This document shows, piece after piece, positions 34,305-45,963 of a stretch of DNA of 64,000 nt (its first letter is position 1; every line of letters begins with the position of its first letter). The DNA comes from Anastatus disparis. Its lineage: Eukaryota; Arthropoda; Insecta; Hymenoptera; Eupelmidae. The notes below the pieces were generated by a model. The model was not told where the DNA came from and searched no databases. It was given only the letters and a program-made list of their open reading frames with translations. Where the stretch lies: contig JAFFSR010000291.1 in NCBI GenBank assembly GCA_017163975.1, positions 2,299,001 to 2,363,000 of the forward strand, in the 5' to 3' direction. The position numbers and the translations under genes are program-made.

Positions 34305-34545
34305 AATTACATAAAATAACGTAGAAATAACGGAAAAAGTTAAGGATTTTTTAAGGAGGAGTGAGGGAGGAAGAAATAAAGAGGTGAGGAGGAGAAAATA
34401 AAAAGGAAATGAAGAGAAGATGAAGAGAAAAAGAAAAGAAAAGGAAGAGACAAAAATAACGTAAAATAACATAAAAAAACGGAAAAAAATGAGAATCAAA
34501 ATACGGTAAGAGGAAGAGAAAAAGAAGAGAGAAGGAGGAGCTTGG
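34305..34545. repeat. purine-rich tract with internal repeat
   Basis: About 240 bp very rich in A and G on the plus strand. It contains two copies of ATAACGTARAAATAACRGAAA-like sequence about 145 bp apart. Confidence 0.6.
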
Positions 34546-34593
34546 TCGTAAAAATTTTCCTTAAAATTATATAATATATACATATATATATAT

Positions 34594-34600
<7 letters not shown>

Positions 34601-34677
<77 letters not shown>
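34601..34677. repeat. (TA)n microsatellite
   Basis: The longest TA array in the window, at the edge of dispersed repeat copy 2. Confidence 0.95.
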
Positions 34678-34679
<2 letters not shown>

Positions 34680-34985
34680 CATACTACATGAAAAATGTAA
34701 AAAAAATACCTCTCCTGAAAATGAGAAAGTTCATTAGCCTCTTAATTATACATTTAAATTTTTTACATTTTTCATCAACAATAAGAGTTAGGTCAAATTA
34801 TGTTTTTCTTCGCGGAATATTCTCTCTTGAAGCACGGGAGGTGCTCGCAGGGGTTGTGAATGTCACTTTAGTAGTAGCTAAATGTGTTTTGTTCTCTAGT
34901 GTGAAGTAACAGCGAACATACGTGCTTTTTCCCAAGGGATAAAGAAAATAGTAAAAGAGGACAGAGATATGCTAATGGTTCTTGA
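34678..34985 (+). repeat. dispersed repeat, copy 2
   Basis: Inverted homologue of 15470-15790. Homology starts right after the TA array and stops at GGTTCTTGAATTAAT. One strand has an open stretch (FSLEAREVLAGVVNVTLVVA) whose counterpart in copy 1 is also partly open, but both end at the same early TGA/TAA context and the product is unrecognised. Confidence 0.75.
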
Positions 34986-35420
34986 ATTAATTATCATAAT
35001 ATATACATATGTGTGTGTGTGTGTGGGCGCGCGCGCGTATATACAGTACAGTTCAAAAATTCGGTAACACCATGTAAAAAAAAGTTTGGAAAAAAAGTGT
35101 CGTAAAAAACTTCCAAAAACCGATTTTAAAGTACTTCTCAAGAGTTTTAAAAATCGATGTATAAAATTATTTTCGAATTTTTTTAGGTGTTAAGAAATTA
35201 AGTTAAAAATAAACAAGTTTTGCCAATTTTTAAAATTTTAGATTCGTATAGACACTTTTTCAAATATGAGATAATAAAATCTGAAAAGATATATTTTAAA
35301 GTACTCTCAAAGAGCTTTCATTTTCATTTTTTTTAAATTTTATACAATTATTTTTTGTCAAGTTATGAAGCTTTAAAGTTGGGTATTTTTGCTTTTTTCA
35401 GAAAATCAGTCATTTTCCTA
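34986..35420. other. alternating purine-pyrimidine tract and AT-rich DNA
   Basis: ATATACATATGTGTGTGTGT running into GCGCGCGCG and TATATACA at about 35000-35044 is a continuous alternating tract. CAGTTCAAAAATTCGGTAAC at about 35049-35068 resembles a Tc1-type end, but no partner was found. Confidence 0.5.
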
Positions 35421-35646
35421 CAAAAAACAATTATAGAGACTTTCATAACTGATTTGGACTCCAGTTTGGTCATTAATATAGATGACTATGAGTTTTTTCG
35501 TGTTGATGGATAGCGTAAGACGGGCGGTGGTGTTGGTGCTTACATTTGTAGTAGTTTTGATACTCGGATTTTGCACCACTCTGATCCATTATTTAACAAT
35601 ACTCCAGAATTTCTTTTCCTAGATATCAATGATGGTGTTATTTCTG
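35420..35646 (+). pseudogene. LINE endonuclease, 5' part (interrupted)
   Basis: DDYEFFRVDG, TGGGVGAYICSS and FNNTPEFLFLDI are successive blocks of a LINE APE-like endonuclease, with one stop after VDG. The frame runs to GVISV at 35646 and is cut by the 10.3-kb element. It resumes at 45964. Confidence 0.75.
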
Positions 35647-35648
35647 TA

Positions 35649-35800
35649 TCGTCGGGATGGCGGAACAAGGATACACGCCGTTTTTTGTTTGAAAAAGGCG
35701 ACACCTCGGTTTTTGGCATGGAAAAGAATACACGTCGTTTTTCGTTTGGAAAAAGCGACACATCAGTTTTGGGCGGGAGATGGGGACACATCGAAGGCAA
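35649..35800 (+). repeat. left minisatellite TIR of the 10.3-kb element
   Basis: Two units of about 58 bp after the 20-bp terminus. A spurious 94-codon ORF crosses from the LINE into these repeats. Confidence 0.8.
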
Positions 35801-37533
35801 ACTTCTTTTTAAAATGTTTCAGTTAAATAAATTATTTATTTTGTTGCATAACTAGGAGCTACATTAGTTTTTAAATAGCAAAGTACTCACTAAAATTTAT
35901 GAATGACTAAACTAAATTTTTTTATTTTTAATTTTTGAATAATCAATAACTCAACTAAAATAAAGTATAATTAGAAAAAATATTATTTCCATATTATATG
36001 TTACAAAAAATATTGTTATCTACAAAAAGAAAAATTTGGATTTAAAATTAATTTTATAATACTCTTAGAATTCATTAATTTATATTAGTTTATTTTATTA
36101 GTTCATAGTTACATGTAATCTACGCTTACATATTTGACATATTATAGCTTATATATAACATACATTTACATCTTATGTTAAGCACATATTATAAAAGAGT
36201 AATACTTAAAGAAAAGTATTAAACTTTTGATAAGTGTTAGGCATTTTCTCGTGGCCATGAGTCTGGGAGATATGACCTGTAACATAAGAAAAGGGTTAAA
36301 CTTTTCGTTAATCAACGTAATAGTAATATTTTTATAATAATTATAATATACTTTTTGGCAATTATACACAATTTTTAAAAATAAATGAACTTCATCACAA
36401 TGGCTTAATAAACGTATCACATAGTTTCAAACAGTCAAAGTTTTATAAAAGTTATGAAATTGTGCAGGTATTAACCTTGTAACGTAGCGTGCTCGCATTT
36501 TGGGGTTTAGAAGACATGCTGCACGAAACTGTAATTTTTACTCGATTTTACTATTTTATTCACCATAAACCTTAAAAATGTTTCAATCACTACTGACGCC
36601 CTATTCCTCGACTTTAGCGAGGACGAACGCACTATGATTGCTATTATACTAGTATCTAGCGGAGGCCGCCATTTTTTCCATACTACAGTCAATAATGTTT
36701 ACATAAATGATGAAAAACACTATTAGACAAAGACAGATGGTTCAGCCCACTCTTAAATATAGTTATATTTTCTCTAGGGTGAATTCTCAACCCTGATACT
36801 TTATTATAAAAAATAAGAAGTAAATAAAGGAGCATGCAGAATTATGATTTCAGGTTATATTGAATTTTTAACATCGTATTCATATAAAAGAATCTTGCAA
36901 GTATATTCTAAACAATGAGATATGCACCACGAAAATTTAGTATTAAACCTTTACAAAGTATTCTAATTCTTTTCTCAATTTAAACGAGGCAGTACGCTCA
37001 CAAAGCAATTATAGCAAAATCACGTGAAAGAAAGAGATAGAGATAATCTACTGTGACTCGCACCACGTGTTACAATATAATTTTTTTTGAGAAACTTACG
37101 CTACCGAGATTGACGAGGCGGGCTTACCTCCCGCAGATCTTTCCCTCTGCAACTCCCTGGCCTTGTGGTACGAGCTCGGAATGAGACACCGAACACGTGG
37201 CAAAGTGAAGAAACTTTTCTTGGCACGTTGAATCTCAAGCTGCAGTCAAATATACAGGCGACTGGCTCAGCTGGCGGACGGGCGAGAAGAGAGCGAGCTT
37301 CGCGCTGCACTTGCTGTGCTAAGCTCTCTTTGCCATTCCTATTAACTTCTCAACTATTTGCTTATTCTTTCTAGCCGGCTGCCTACCTAGTTAATCTTTC
37401 TGTTTCTCCTTAGTTTTCTTTCTTGCGCTTTCACAAATACATATTTTTTCTTAATCTAGTTGTGCGAACAGCGCCTCCTGGCGTTTTTTATAATATTTAA
37501 TTTAATCTAGTAATCGTGGTTCGGTACATGGTT
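35801..37533. other. AT-rich interior with a GC-richer patch
   Basis: No gene recognised. At about 36723-36760, ATTAGACAAAGACAGAT...CTCTTAAAT is a degraded copy of the right end of the 10355-10733 MITE. At 37080-37400 there is a GC-richer segment with CACGTG-type sites and short ORFs on both strands that I cannot assign; it may be promoter-like. Confidence 0.4.
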
Positions 37534-37537
37534 ATAA

Positions 37538-37686
37538 CTTTTAGTGGACGAAAGTGGTCCTTTTAGGGACTACCCTCAGAACACAAATTATTTAATATTT
37601 AAATGTTCATTTTAAAGTTTTAATGTTTATTAAATTTTGTGTTCTCACGGTAGTCCCTAAAGGGACCACCCCCCGTCCTCTAAAGG
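37538..37686. mobile_element. TTAA-type MITE, GGTCC-rich arms
   Basis: Inverted arms TTTTAGTGGACGAAAGTGGT...GGGACTACC and GGTAGTCCCTAAAGGGACCA...CGTCCTCTAAAGG. TTAA is intact on the right (37687-37690); the left site reads ATAA. It belongs to the same broad type as 60842-60988 (CCTTTGGAGGACGGG ends). Confidence 0.72.
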
Positions 37687-38551
37687 TTAAACCTTTTTCA
37701 CACAGACTTTCAATGTTTTTTTTTCTTTACTTACATGTAATTTTTCCAGATAGCAATTTCTCAATCTACCTTTAATTTTTGGAATTTTGAACAATTTTAC
37801 TGTATGCTCATAGTTGAAAGTGCACTCGACTTTTTGATCTGAAAAGGCTTTTATGCAAGAAATTTGTAATATTCCGATCTTCGTCCAAAATTCTTTATTA
37901 GACAGTTCCGAAAAATCGAAAACTTCAGACTGTTCTATCTGATGAACGACGTATTTTGGATTTTTTACTTTTGCATTTTCGATAATGAAACATTAATCTT
38001 CTTGCGTAAAGACACATTTCCTTCTGGCAGCTCTTTCAATCACAGAATGATCAAAATCTTCCGCATTCTGAGTGTGACCTGCGACGAGATACCTACAGAA
38101 ATTGAACATGATATGAAAATTATAAGAATTGATTATTTATAATTAACTTTTAAATAAAAATTAAATCATACCTGTGAGTAATTGTAATTTGAAATTAGTT
38201 GGATGCTTGGATTACATACATTGTAAATGAATTTTGATTCTTATTTTGATGACTACAATTACCGCTGCTAAATCTTATATCTTTCTCTCCTTGTAATGAT
38301 AAATTTATTATATACAACCAAAGACAGCTACAAAATTCATTTGATCCTCTTTCAGCAACCGTTTCGTTTCAAACATCGCACAACGCTTCTTTTGTAACCA
38401 GATTGTACAATGTAAAGTTATATACAGAGATTTTCCTCATATAGCACATGACTGATGCTTCTGACTGAAGCAATGGTAGTAATTTTCGCAGGTCAAAGAC
38501 GGTGCAGCTTATTAAATCATCTTGACGAGCGTCTTCAATATCTTGATTCAA

Positions 38552-39109
38552 TAGGCCAGTCAAATTAGATTTTCAATCAAAAAAATTGTAACCCAGGGTT
38601 TCCGAACGAATTTTAGTAGGGGAGATCATCAGGAACATTAATCCGTTGAATGAGCCAAAATCCTATTGTAGGAAATTATTTTTATTAACAAATTAATGAA
38701 TAAAAAAGCACTTGATTGACCGTAGAGAAAAAATTATTAATTGTAAAAAAAAATGTTTCAAGTAAACTTTGTAGATATTTAAAAGACCAACAAAATTTAT
38801 TATGGTACGATTTGATTATCTTTATTTGTTTATTCGCAAATCACGAAAAATCGCCAAAAATGGCCATTTATCGATTGTTTATTACTCCGTTAGAAAAATA
38901 ACTAAGGGTTCGATAATTGGTGAAAGTCAAGCTCTGATAATAGTGAACTTACAGTAAAAATTTCAAGTAAAAATATTCAATAGTTTTTCCATAATTTAAA
39001 TTGTTTATTAGAAATAGGCCATATTGGCGTGATTACTACCAAAATTAGTTTGGGAACCCTGGGTTACAATTTCTTTGAAAAAGGGGCTAATATATCGTAG
39101 TTTGACTGG
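38552..39109. mobile_element. 558-bp foldback MITE in the transposase-like gene
   Basis: The ends GGCCAGTCAAA and TTTGACTGGCC, then AATTGTAACCCAGGGTTTCC and GGGAACCCTGGGTTACAATT further in, are inverted copies. TA is next to the left end and within two bases on the right. It falls between the exon coding for EDARQDD and the upstream ADMRG block. Confidence 0.75.
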
Positions 39110-40585
39110 CCGATAAAAGTTTTCCACGCATATCTGCAATGATGAATTCCCCTTCTAGCAACTTTGTTTCACGACATATTGTCTGTGACCACTTTTTTTT
39201 AATACCTGTGAAAATAATTTTTTATTAACTATTAGATATAATACACCAATAATTTTTTATAAAATATAATAAAGATTAATCACCAAACAAATTCAGAAAT
39301 ATAGTCGGACAGACTTTTATTTCTTTATCTTTCACGGACAAAGTGTACGTGAAGGTTTGCTTTTTCTTAGGGGCTTCATCATCAACTATTAAAACTTTTC
39401 TTTTCGCAGGTTTGCTAACTTTAATTTTCCTTGCAAGGTAATCTCACTGTCTGTTGCGGTCATTCAACTGCCAGAAACTATCGAACAAAGTTTATCGTTC
39501 ATCCTGACCAATTTTATTGAAGCATTTTGATCTGCATGTGCAAGGAGACCTGTATAATCTTTTCTTAATAATTTTACCACGTTTAGACTTTCCAGCTGAT
39601 CCTGAATTTTTAGCCTTTTTCGCAAGAGTTTTCTTCCATGCACTTTCATTTTCTCTTCTTTTCCGAGTTCTTAAGGTTTGCGATAAGTTTAATCCTAAAA
39701 GTACAAAAAATTTCCAATGCTTTAAATAAATTCTTCTAATAGATTCAAACAATCAAATTTTTTTTTAAATATGAGATATATACTAGTAAAAGTGTTTGAT
39801 AAAAAATTTAATATTTTGAAAGATTTTAAATTACTTTACCGTCGATTTCATATGATGTTTGTGAATCATCATTTTTTGATTCCGGATGAGTCAAAGTAGT
39901 AACATCTTTTTTAAAGATGCTGTCATTCATCAATATTGATTTTAGCGTCAGATATATCTGACTGATGTAAATCACTATTCCCATGAATTTCATCTTGTAC
40001 TTCGCGATTCGTAGAATAAAATCCAGAATCTGAAAAAGTTTTTAATAGATTCATTTACTATTATTATCAATATAGAGTAATAAATCGTCCTTATGAATAA
40101 AAAATTAATAAAATGTGCTATTTATTGATGTTAACGAGGTAATACAGTAATAATCAAATGAACAATAAAAAATTATTCTCGATAGTATGTAATAAAACAA
40201 AATAAATAATATGGAAATTTTCATGTAAGATAAGCATGAGCCCTCTTCGATTAAGTTCAAAGTTTGTGTTGGTGATGTTTTTAGAAATTGAAATAAGAAT
40301 TCAATCTTACTTAATTTCAATTTTACCCTGAAAATTGAATTTTCATGGAAATGTTGTTTTTGTTCTCTTAAATATCTTGAACTTTTTAATTTTACTTTAA
40401 CAGAGACTCATATCAATCAGATAAATGTAAAATTATCAAAAAATATCAAAATTTACTATTTTGATCGTACAAATGCAATCAAATTATTGCAATGTGTTAA
40501 ACAAATCAGGTTATAAGAAAAAATAAATTTTTTAAGAAATAAAATTAGATTGGATACAATTAACTGAATATACATTAGCTTCAAT

Positions 40586-41774
40586 TGTAACGAGGATAGC
40601 GAATTGCGCGTATACTGTGTGATAGTATGCGCGTATATCTGTCCTCGTTGTAAGTCGCTCAGCACAACGTGAGCCTCTATGCTTGATTTGCGAGTATAGG
40701 AGTGAGATAGAGAGAGTCTGTGCCAGCGGCTTGGATGTACGACTGTAGAAGGAAGTGCGCGCAATGCATGACGGGTAGATTCAAGCAAGTGAGGAAAGCA
40801 AACGGGTCGGTTAGACAGAGTGAGGCTGCCATCTTGAGTTTTTGGTCGTGTTGGAGCGTCGACTATTTCCTTGGAATAATAGATATAAAAATCGTCTTTC
40901 TGGTTTGAGCAAATCGTTCATGGGATTGAAGTGACGTTTGACTTGTATTGTGTGTATTTTTGTTTGCTGGGAGACAACCAAGTGGGCGTCATTTGCAGTT
41001 TCCCGAATCGAAATTGTCGGTCTGTATAATAGGGAGAGCGAGAAAGACAGCAGGCTGTACCACGTGTCTACGGTGCCGCTTTATTATAAACTCTGCTACG
41101 CGGATCAAGTAAGAGAGAAAAGGCATAGGAAGACTCTGTACCCATCTCGTCGAGCTAAGGAAAAAGTAAGTCTGCAGACTTTTGCGTTTATCTTTATATG
41201 TATGAGCGATAAATGCGAGGCGATAAAGACCGTCGTTCGCGTCAGTGATACGTAGTTTAGGTTAGCTTAGCTTAACGATTATTTACATTCGATGAGTTTC
41301 TTTGATTTTATGTTTAATATAATACTTTTATAATTACACTTGTTTGTATTAAGATTAAGTAATTGTTTGAATAAAGTGAAGTAGAATCAATATCAATTCT
41401 CGATTGTTGTCTAGTTTTACTTCTTATGAATTAAATTATATCTTGTCTCTATTTATATACTTTGAATAAAATACACTCTTTCTTAATCGACAATATTCGA
41501 TAGAGTTCTCGGGTACACGCCGTGGGTTTCGTCGTACCAGACGTTCGGGAGACAGAACTTCTAAGCGAAGTTCTGTTAGATTCTTAAATATTGTTTAATT
41601 GACTTTTATAGATAGAAAAGGATAGTCAAAATAGATCAGCTGTATTGCATTTGGCTGATTGACTGTAATCTGAAAGTCACCTGTTTAACGGTAAGTGCAC
41701 GTGTACTTAAAGTGAGTACACGTGAAACCCACAAATATATTTATTTTATTTATTTAAATATATTCCCCGTTACA
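40586..41774. mobile_element. solo LTR, 1,189 bp
   Basis: Begins TGTAACGAGG and ends CCCCGTTACA (TG...CA with an inverted TGTAACGRGG), flanked by the 4-bp duplication CAAT at 40582-40585 and 41775-41778. It contains AATAAA-type polyadenylation signals in the second half and a GC-richer promoter-like first half. No internal retroelement sequence lies beside it, so it is a recombination product of a Gypsy-type element. Orientation is not decided. Its short ORFs are not genes. Confidence 0.78.
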
Positions 41775-42649
41775 CAATAAATAGTGCTTCAATTCCTCTT
41801 GAAACACCACAATACCAGAATGTGTACCAATTAACGCAAAGTGACTAATTCATTGAAAGCAAAAATAAATTATTTGTTTTCATTCAAACATTTGTACAAT
41901 TTTTTCATTGAAATGTATTTTATTAGAGCTAGATTAAAAACTAAAACTTGAAAGATATTGTAAAATATTTAAGGAAAAAATATTCATAAAAATTTAGTGG
42001 AATATTGTCATTTATAATAAGATTGGATTCTTATTTATATTTTCAAAAGAATCACTGACGTCAACTTTCAGCTTAATCAAAGAGAGTTCATGCTCGTTTT
42101 AAGTAAAACGACCCATAAGGAAATGTCTATTGTACTGCAATTTTCATTTATTTCTGGACATCGGCTGCTGTCAGAAATATTTGTATCGTTTCTAGATCTG
42201 ACAATATCTATTTCCTGAAGTAAAACACCAGAATTTATAAAATAATTATAAAATTATATTTCAAATTCAAGAGGATTGTAAAACATTGAATAATTTATTA
42301 TTTCTTGAAGATAGAAAATTGGTGTTTTTATTTTATAAAATCGAGGTTTTTTTGTGTTTTATAAAAACCAAATACATAGTATCAATAACATGAAAATAGT
42401 ATTTTTATTCTAGTTAATATTAATAAAATGTTAATTCAGTAATTAAAAAAAAATTTTATATTATTAAAAAAAGATAAATATTTACCATTTATTTTTAAAT
42501 TTAATTAGAAGTTACAGTTTTATATCATAAATTTTAAATTTAAAATTTATTGAAAAGTCTGTATTTAAATGATCTAAACAACAGTTTAAAACTTTAGTAT
42601 TCTTTAACTCACAAATGAATCAGCTCTAATGAATATTTCTAAATTATCA
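41775..42649. other. AT-rich interior, no gene
   Basis: Intronic or non-coding part of the 10.3-kb element. Nothing is recognised. Confidence 0.4.
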
Positions 42650-42712
42650 CCCACACAGCATGAAATGTTTGAAATATTTCCGAAATATTCTAAACATTTC
42701 ATGCTGTGTGGG
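42650..42712. mobile_element. 63-bp palindromic element with CCCACACAGCATG ends
   Basis: CCCACACAGCATGAAATGTT and AACATTTCATGCTGTGTGGG are inverted copies with about 20 bp between them (GAAATATTTCCGAAATATTC). The ends are the same as those of the 2.56-kb array at 11456-14013, and even the GAAATATTTC words are shared. Confidence 0.85.
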
Positions 42713-43286
42713 CAATATAGCTCATATATGAGATACTTATAAAATAACCTTACAGCAAATATAAGTTGAAATTAACAAAATATATTTTCATAAAAATAAA
42801 TGGAATGTGGATAAAACTAAAATAAAAGGACAGAATTTAAAATTTTTATCAGGTACACATGCAATTTCGAACAAAAATTGATGTATTAAGTATATGAACT
42901 GCACATTTCATCTCAATATTATAAATAATTTTTATCGATCATGAATGGTAATTAAACTCTTTAATAATAATATAAAAATGGAGAATTTTTTCTACAAATT
43001 GAATATTTATTTTATATGAAAGAAGTATAATTATACTTAGCTTTTACATTCGTTTCCAAAGCCTGTTCCCGATTACAACACTTGCTTCACTCGTACGGCA
43101 AATGTTGGGGCAGGCATCGAAAACACACGTAAAAGCTAGTCTAAAAATAGGAATTAAAAAAAAAAAATTATGTACTTTTAACCGAGATATAAAGAAAAAT
43201 AATATGCACTACATGGACAGAAGGTTTAAAGCCCCGGATTATGAGAAAAGATGTCTCCAGCTTTGCTTCAGGCATCATGTCATTTA

Positions 43287-43944
43287 CTAGGAGAATGTCA
43301 CATTTCCGGATCACGGATTTTGCTCAAACTTCGGGATAAGTTTTCAGATGACAAAATATGGAAAAAGTTATAGTCACAAACGCTCAATATTTTCCTAGAT
43401 ACAGGCAATTAAAGAAAATCATTAAAAAAGTTATTAGATTTTCAAACACTTATAGCTCTTAAGAATCAATAGCTAGAAGCGTAAAGCTCTTGTTAAATTA
43501 AAGTTGAGCTCAAATCCTTTCGAAAAAGCAGTTATAGCATATCAAAATATTATTTTTTTCCTAAAGTTATAGCGTAATAAAGATTGTGCCTGAATTTTTT
43601 TTTTAAACATTAATTAATAATAAAAGCTGAAATTAAGTGCAATCTTTATTACGCTATAACTTTAGCAAAAAATAATATTTTGATATGCTATAACTACTTT
43701 TTTGAAAGGATTTGAGCCTGGCTTTAATTTAAAAAGAGTTATAAGCTTCTAGCTATCGATGCTTAAGAACTAGAAGTGTTTGAAAATCTAGTAACTTTTT
43801 TAGTGATTTTCTTCAATTGCCTGTATCTAGGAAAATATTAAGCGTTTGTGACTAAAACTTTAGCTTTTTCCATATTTTATCTTCTGAAAACTTATCCCGA
43901 AGTTTGAGCAAAATCCGTGATTCGGAGATGTGACACTCTCCTAG
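43287..43944. mobile_element. 658-bp foldback element
   Basis: CTAGGAGAATGTCAC...GTGACACTCTCCTAG ends with arms of about 300 bp. The arms share CGGATTTTGCTCAAACTTCG, GCCTGTATCTAGGAAAATAT (inverted) and ATTACGCTATAACTTTAG. A 3-bp TTA occurs on both sides (43284-43286 and 43945-43947). No coding capacity. Confidence 0.85.
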
Positions 43945-45776
43945 TTAGTGATGGAATTTTAACTTTTTTGTCCTTGAAGCGTAACATAATAAAGCTTACT
44001 AAAAATTTAAAAAAATAAGGATATTTTAGAGTACAACAATAAGACAATATAAAAAATATAATTCACCATGATTTTTATCCAATATGTATCAATGTTTCTA
44101 ATCTTCATAAGTTACGGTTACTTTTTTAAGATTTTCTAAATAGAAATAATGAACGATTACTTAAATATTTATAAATAATAATGCATGGATATTGTAATAA
44201 ACATATAAAAATTGGCATAAACACCTTGATGAAGCTTTTATGTTTCTTGAGTATTTTTGTAGTTGTCCTAGTCCAACAAATTTGAATAACTTGAACTATT
44301 GTAACTAGTTATTAATCCATTTATTTATTGACTCTTGTTTTTTATGATTTTTTATATAACCTCATTTAGCATATTCTGTTTCTATTTTTTGTGTTTTCTC
44401 ATATATAAAAGAACATTCGTACACATACACACATATAATAAAAAATAATGTCAAAAAGTAGAATCACTGGTAGCTATTAAAGTAACATTTTATGAATCAT
44501 AAATATGAATAAAAAAAAAACATAGTCATTATCCAATCAAGAAAAAAAATTTTTTTTTAAATGGGCAGAGTTATATTTCAACTCTCGCGGAAGAAAAATA
44601 AATTAGCACAGTTAAGAAAAAATAGTTTTCAAAGTACAATATTGTGTAATTGTGAGAAATATATATTTACCATCAAATATGTATTGCGACTCTTGATGAT
44701 CTTTTTGATTTGAATTAATTGTAGATATATTACTTCCATTTTGAATAATATCAGGTACTTGATAAATATCAAATTTCACTATACTTGATATAAATGGTTC
44801 GGCGCTAGGAAAAAAATTACCTTCATTATAATAAAACGAAAATAAATCTATAAATTAGAAAAAAAATCACAGTTAATTTTTTTTTCAGATAAATTTAACT
44901 AATTTTTTTATAAAATATATTAAGAATTCGACAATAATAAACAAATCTCGATAAAAATAAACATCAATGCTGTTGATTCTGTGATGAACAAACGTATTTG
45001 TAGTAGCGTCTAAAATGGCGTCTGTACTCAGTACAGGTTATCGTTAGCTTTAATAAGCCAAACATTTTAGGTGTTGCTCACACGCGGATAATGCGACTGC
45101 GCACTTTGTAACTTTACCCGATTCAAATTTAAAGAAAAATCAATTGCAAAATATTGTAATTATACTTACTATTCATTGCTTATCCGAGTTTCTTCGCATA
45201 GAAGCTTCTTCGTATGAAAAACTCAAGTACGTGAAAAATCTGTTGTCAGTGTTGCTAGTTTGTTTATATCGAAGGTCACAATATTTACATTAAAGGAACG
45301 ACGGTGGTGCTTCACGCTCTCCCACTCTGTCACTATTTTTTTTTCAAAATATGAATAATATTCGTATCTAAATATAAATGTTTATTCTAAATAAAATAAA
45401 TAAATTTAATTTTTTATTAGTTACATATTTATTAAATAAATATCATCTTATTTTTGTAAAAATTTAATTGTAATTTTTGAGTTACGTTAATTTTTATACG
45501 GGAAATGCATGTAATTGTCAAAATATTCAAATATATTTTACGTTAGTAAGTTAACACCAATTCATTTGAAAAAAATTTTCTATAGAATCAGATTTTGTAA
45601 CTGTGTTATCCAATAAATTTTTAATTAATCTTTCAGTGTTCCATATGTAGTCACTATTTCCTTTTCTACAATTAATTATTTTATTTTTATCCTTTATCAG
45701 AAAAATTAAAAAATTAAAATTAAATAGACTGAAAAATGAGAATTTGAAGAAAAATTTCTTATCCCCGATGTGACCC

Positions 45777-45961
45777 AAACGAAAAACAACGTGTATCCTT
45801 TTTTACGCCCTAAACCGAGGTGTCGCCTTTTCCAAACAAAAAATAACGTGTATCCTTCTCCACGCCGAAAACCAAGGTGTCGCCTTTTCCAAACGAAAAA
45901 CGACCTGTATCCTTTTTCACGCCAAAAACCGAGGTATATTCTTGTTCCGCCAACCCGACGA
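45777..45961 (-). repeat. right minisatellite TIR of the 10.3-kb element
   Basis: Three units of about 58 bp in reverse orientation relative to the left arm, ending at the inverted terminus CCCGACGA. Confidence 0.85.
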
Positions 45962-45963
45962 TA

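Larger units (their letters stand above)
37690..45205 (-). pseudogene. multi-exon transposase-like gene of the 10.3-kb element
   Basis: Decayed gene read from about 45.2 to 37.7 kb. Probable exons: a short start near 45205-45175 ending at GTAAGT; 44812-44670 (after TTTCCTAG, ending at a GTAAAT donor); about 40030-39840; 39690-39245, with SPCTCRSKCFNKIGQDER, LFDSFWQLNDRNRQ and VCPTIFLNLFGD; 39210-39110; 38551-38215, with FDLRKLLPLL, KISVYNFTLYNL, ERGSNEFCSCL and SGNCSHQNKN; and about 38150-37690, with HTQNAEDFDHSVIERAARRK. These blocks recur in a large family of uncharacterised insect proteins, where CxCxxKC binds metal and SDNCxxQNKN looks catalytic; here the Asp is Gly. Stops and a MITE (38552-39109) disrupt it. 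Exon edges are inferred. Confidence 0.6.
35649..45961. mobile_element. 10.3-kb TIR element with minisatellite termini, TA-flanked
   Basis: The left end TCGTCGGGATGGCGGAACAA and the right end, inverted TCGTCGGGTTGGCGGAACAA, are flanked by TA at 35647-35648 and 45962-45963. Next to each end are units of about 58 bp (ATACACGTCGTTTTTCGTTT and GGCGACACCTCGGTTTTTGG), two on the left and three on the right, each arm finishing with ACATCG. Deleting the element plus one TA joins the flanking LINE frame without a shift (ISV then ICCIE). It contains a decayed minus-strand transposase-like gene, a solo LTR and at least four smaller insertions, so its original length was considerably shorter. Confidence 0.72.

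Noticed and set aside
35571..35855. 94-codon ORF with KDTRRFLFEKGDTSVFGMEK repeats as a gene
   Set aside because: A LINE frame running by chance into the minisatellite TIR of the 10.3-kb element; the mirror ORFs at 45.8-46.0 kb have the same origin.
37101..37374. Overlapping 69-codon ORFs in the GC-richer patch as a small gene
   Set aside because: Open on both strands, no motif, no splice or start support.
40720..41255. ORFs of 62 and 105 codons as host exons
   Set aside because: They lie inside the solo LTR defined by TG...CA ends and the CAAT duplication.
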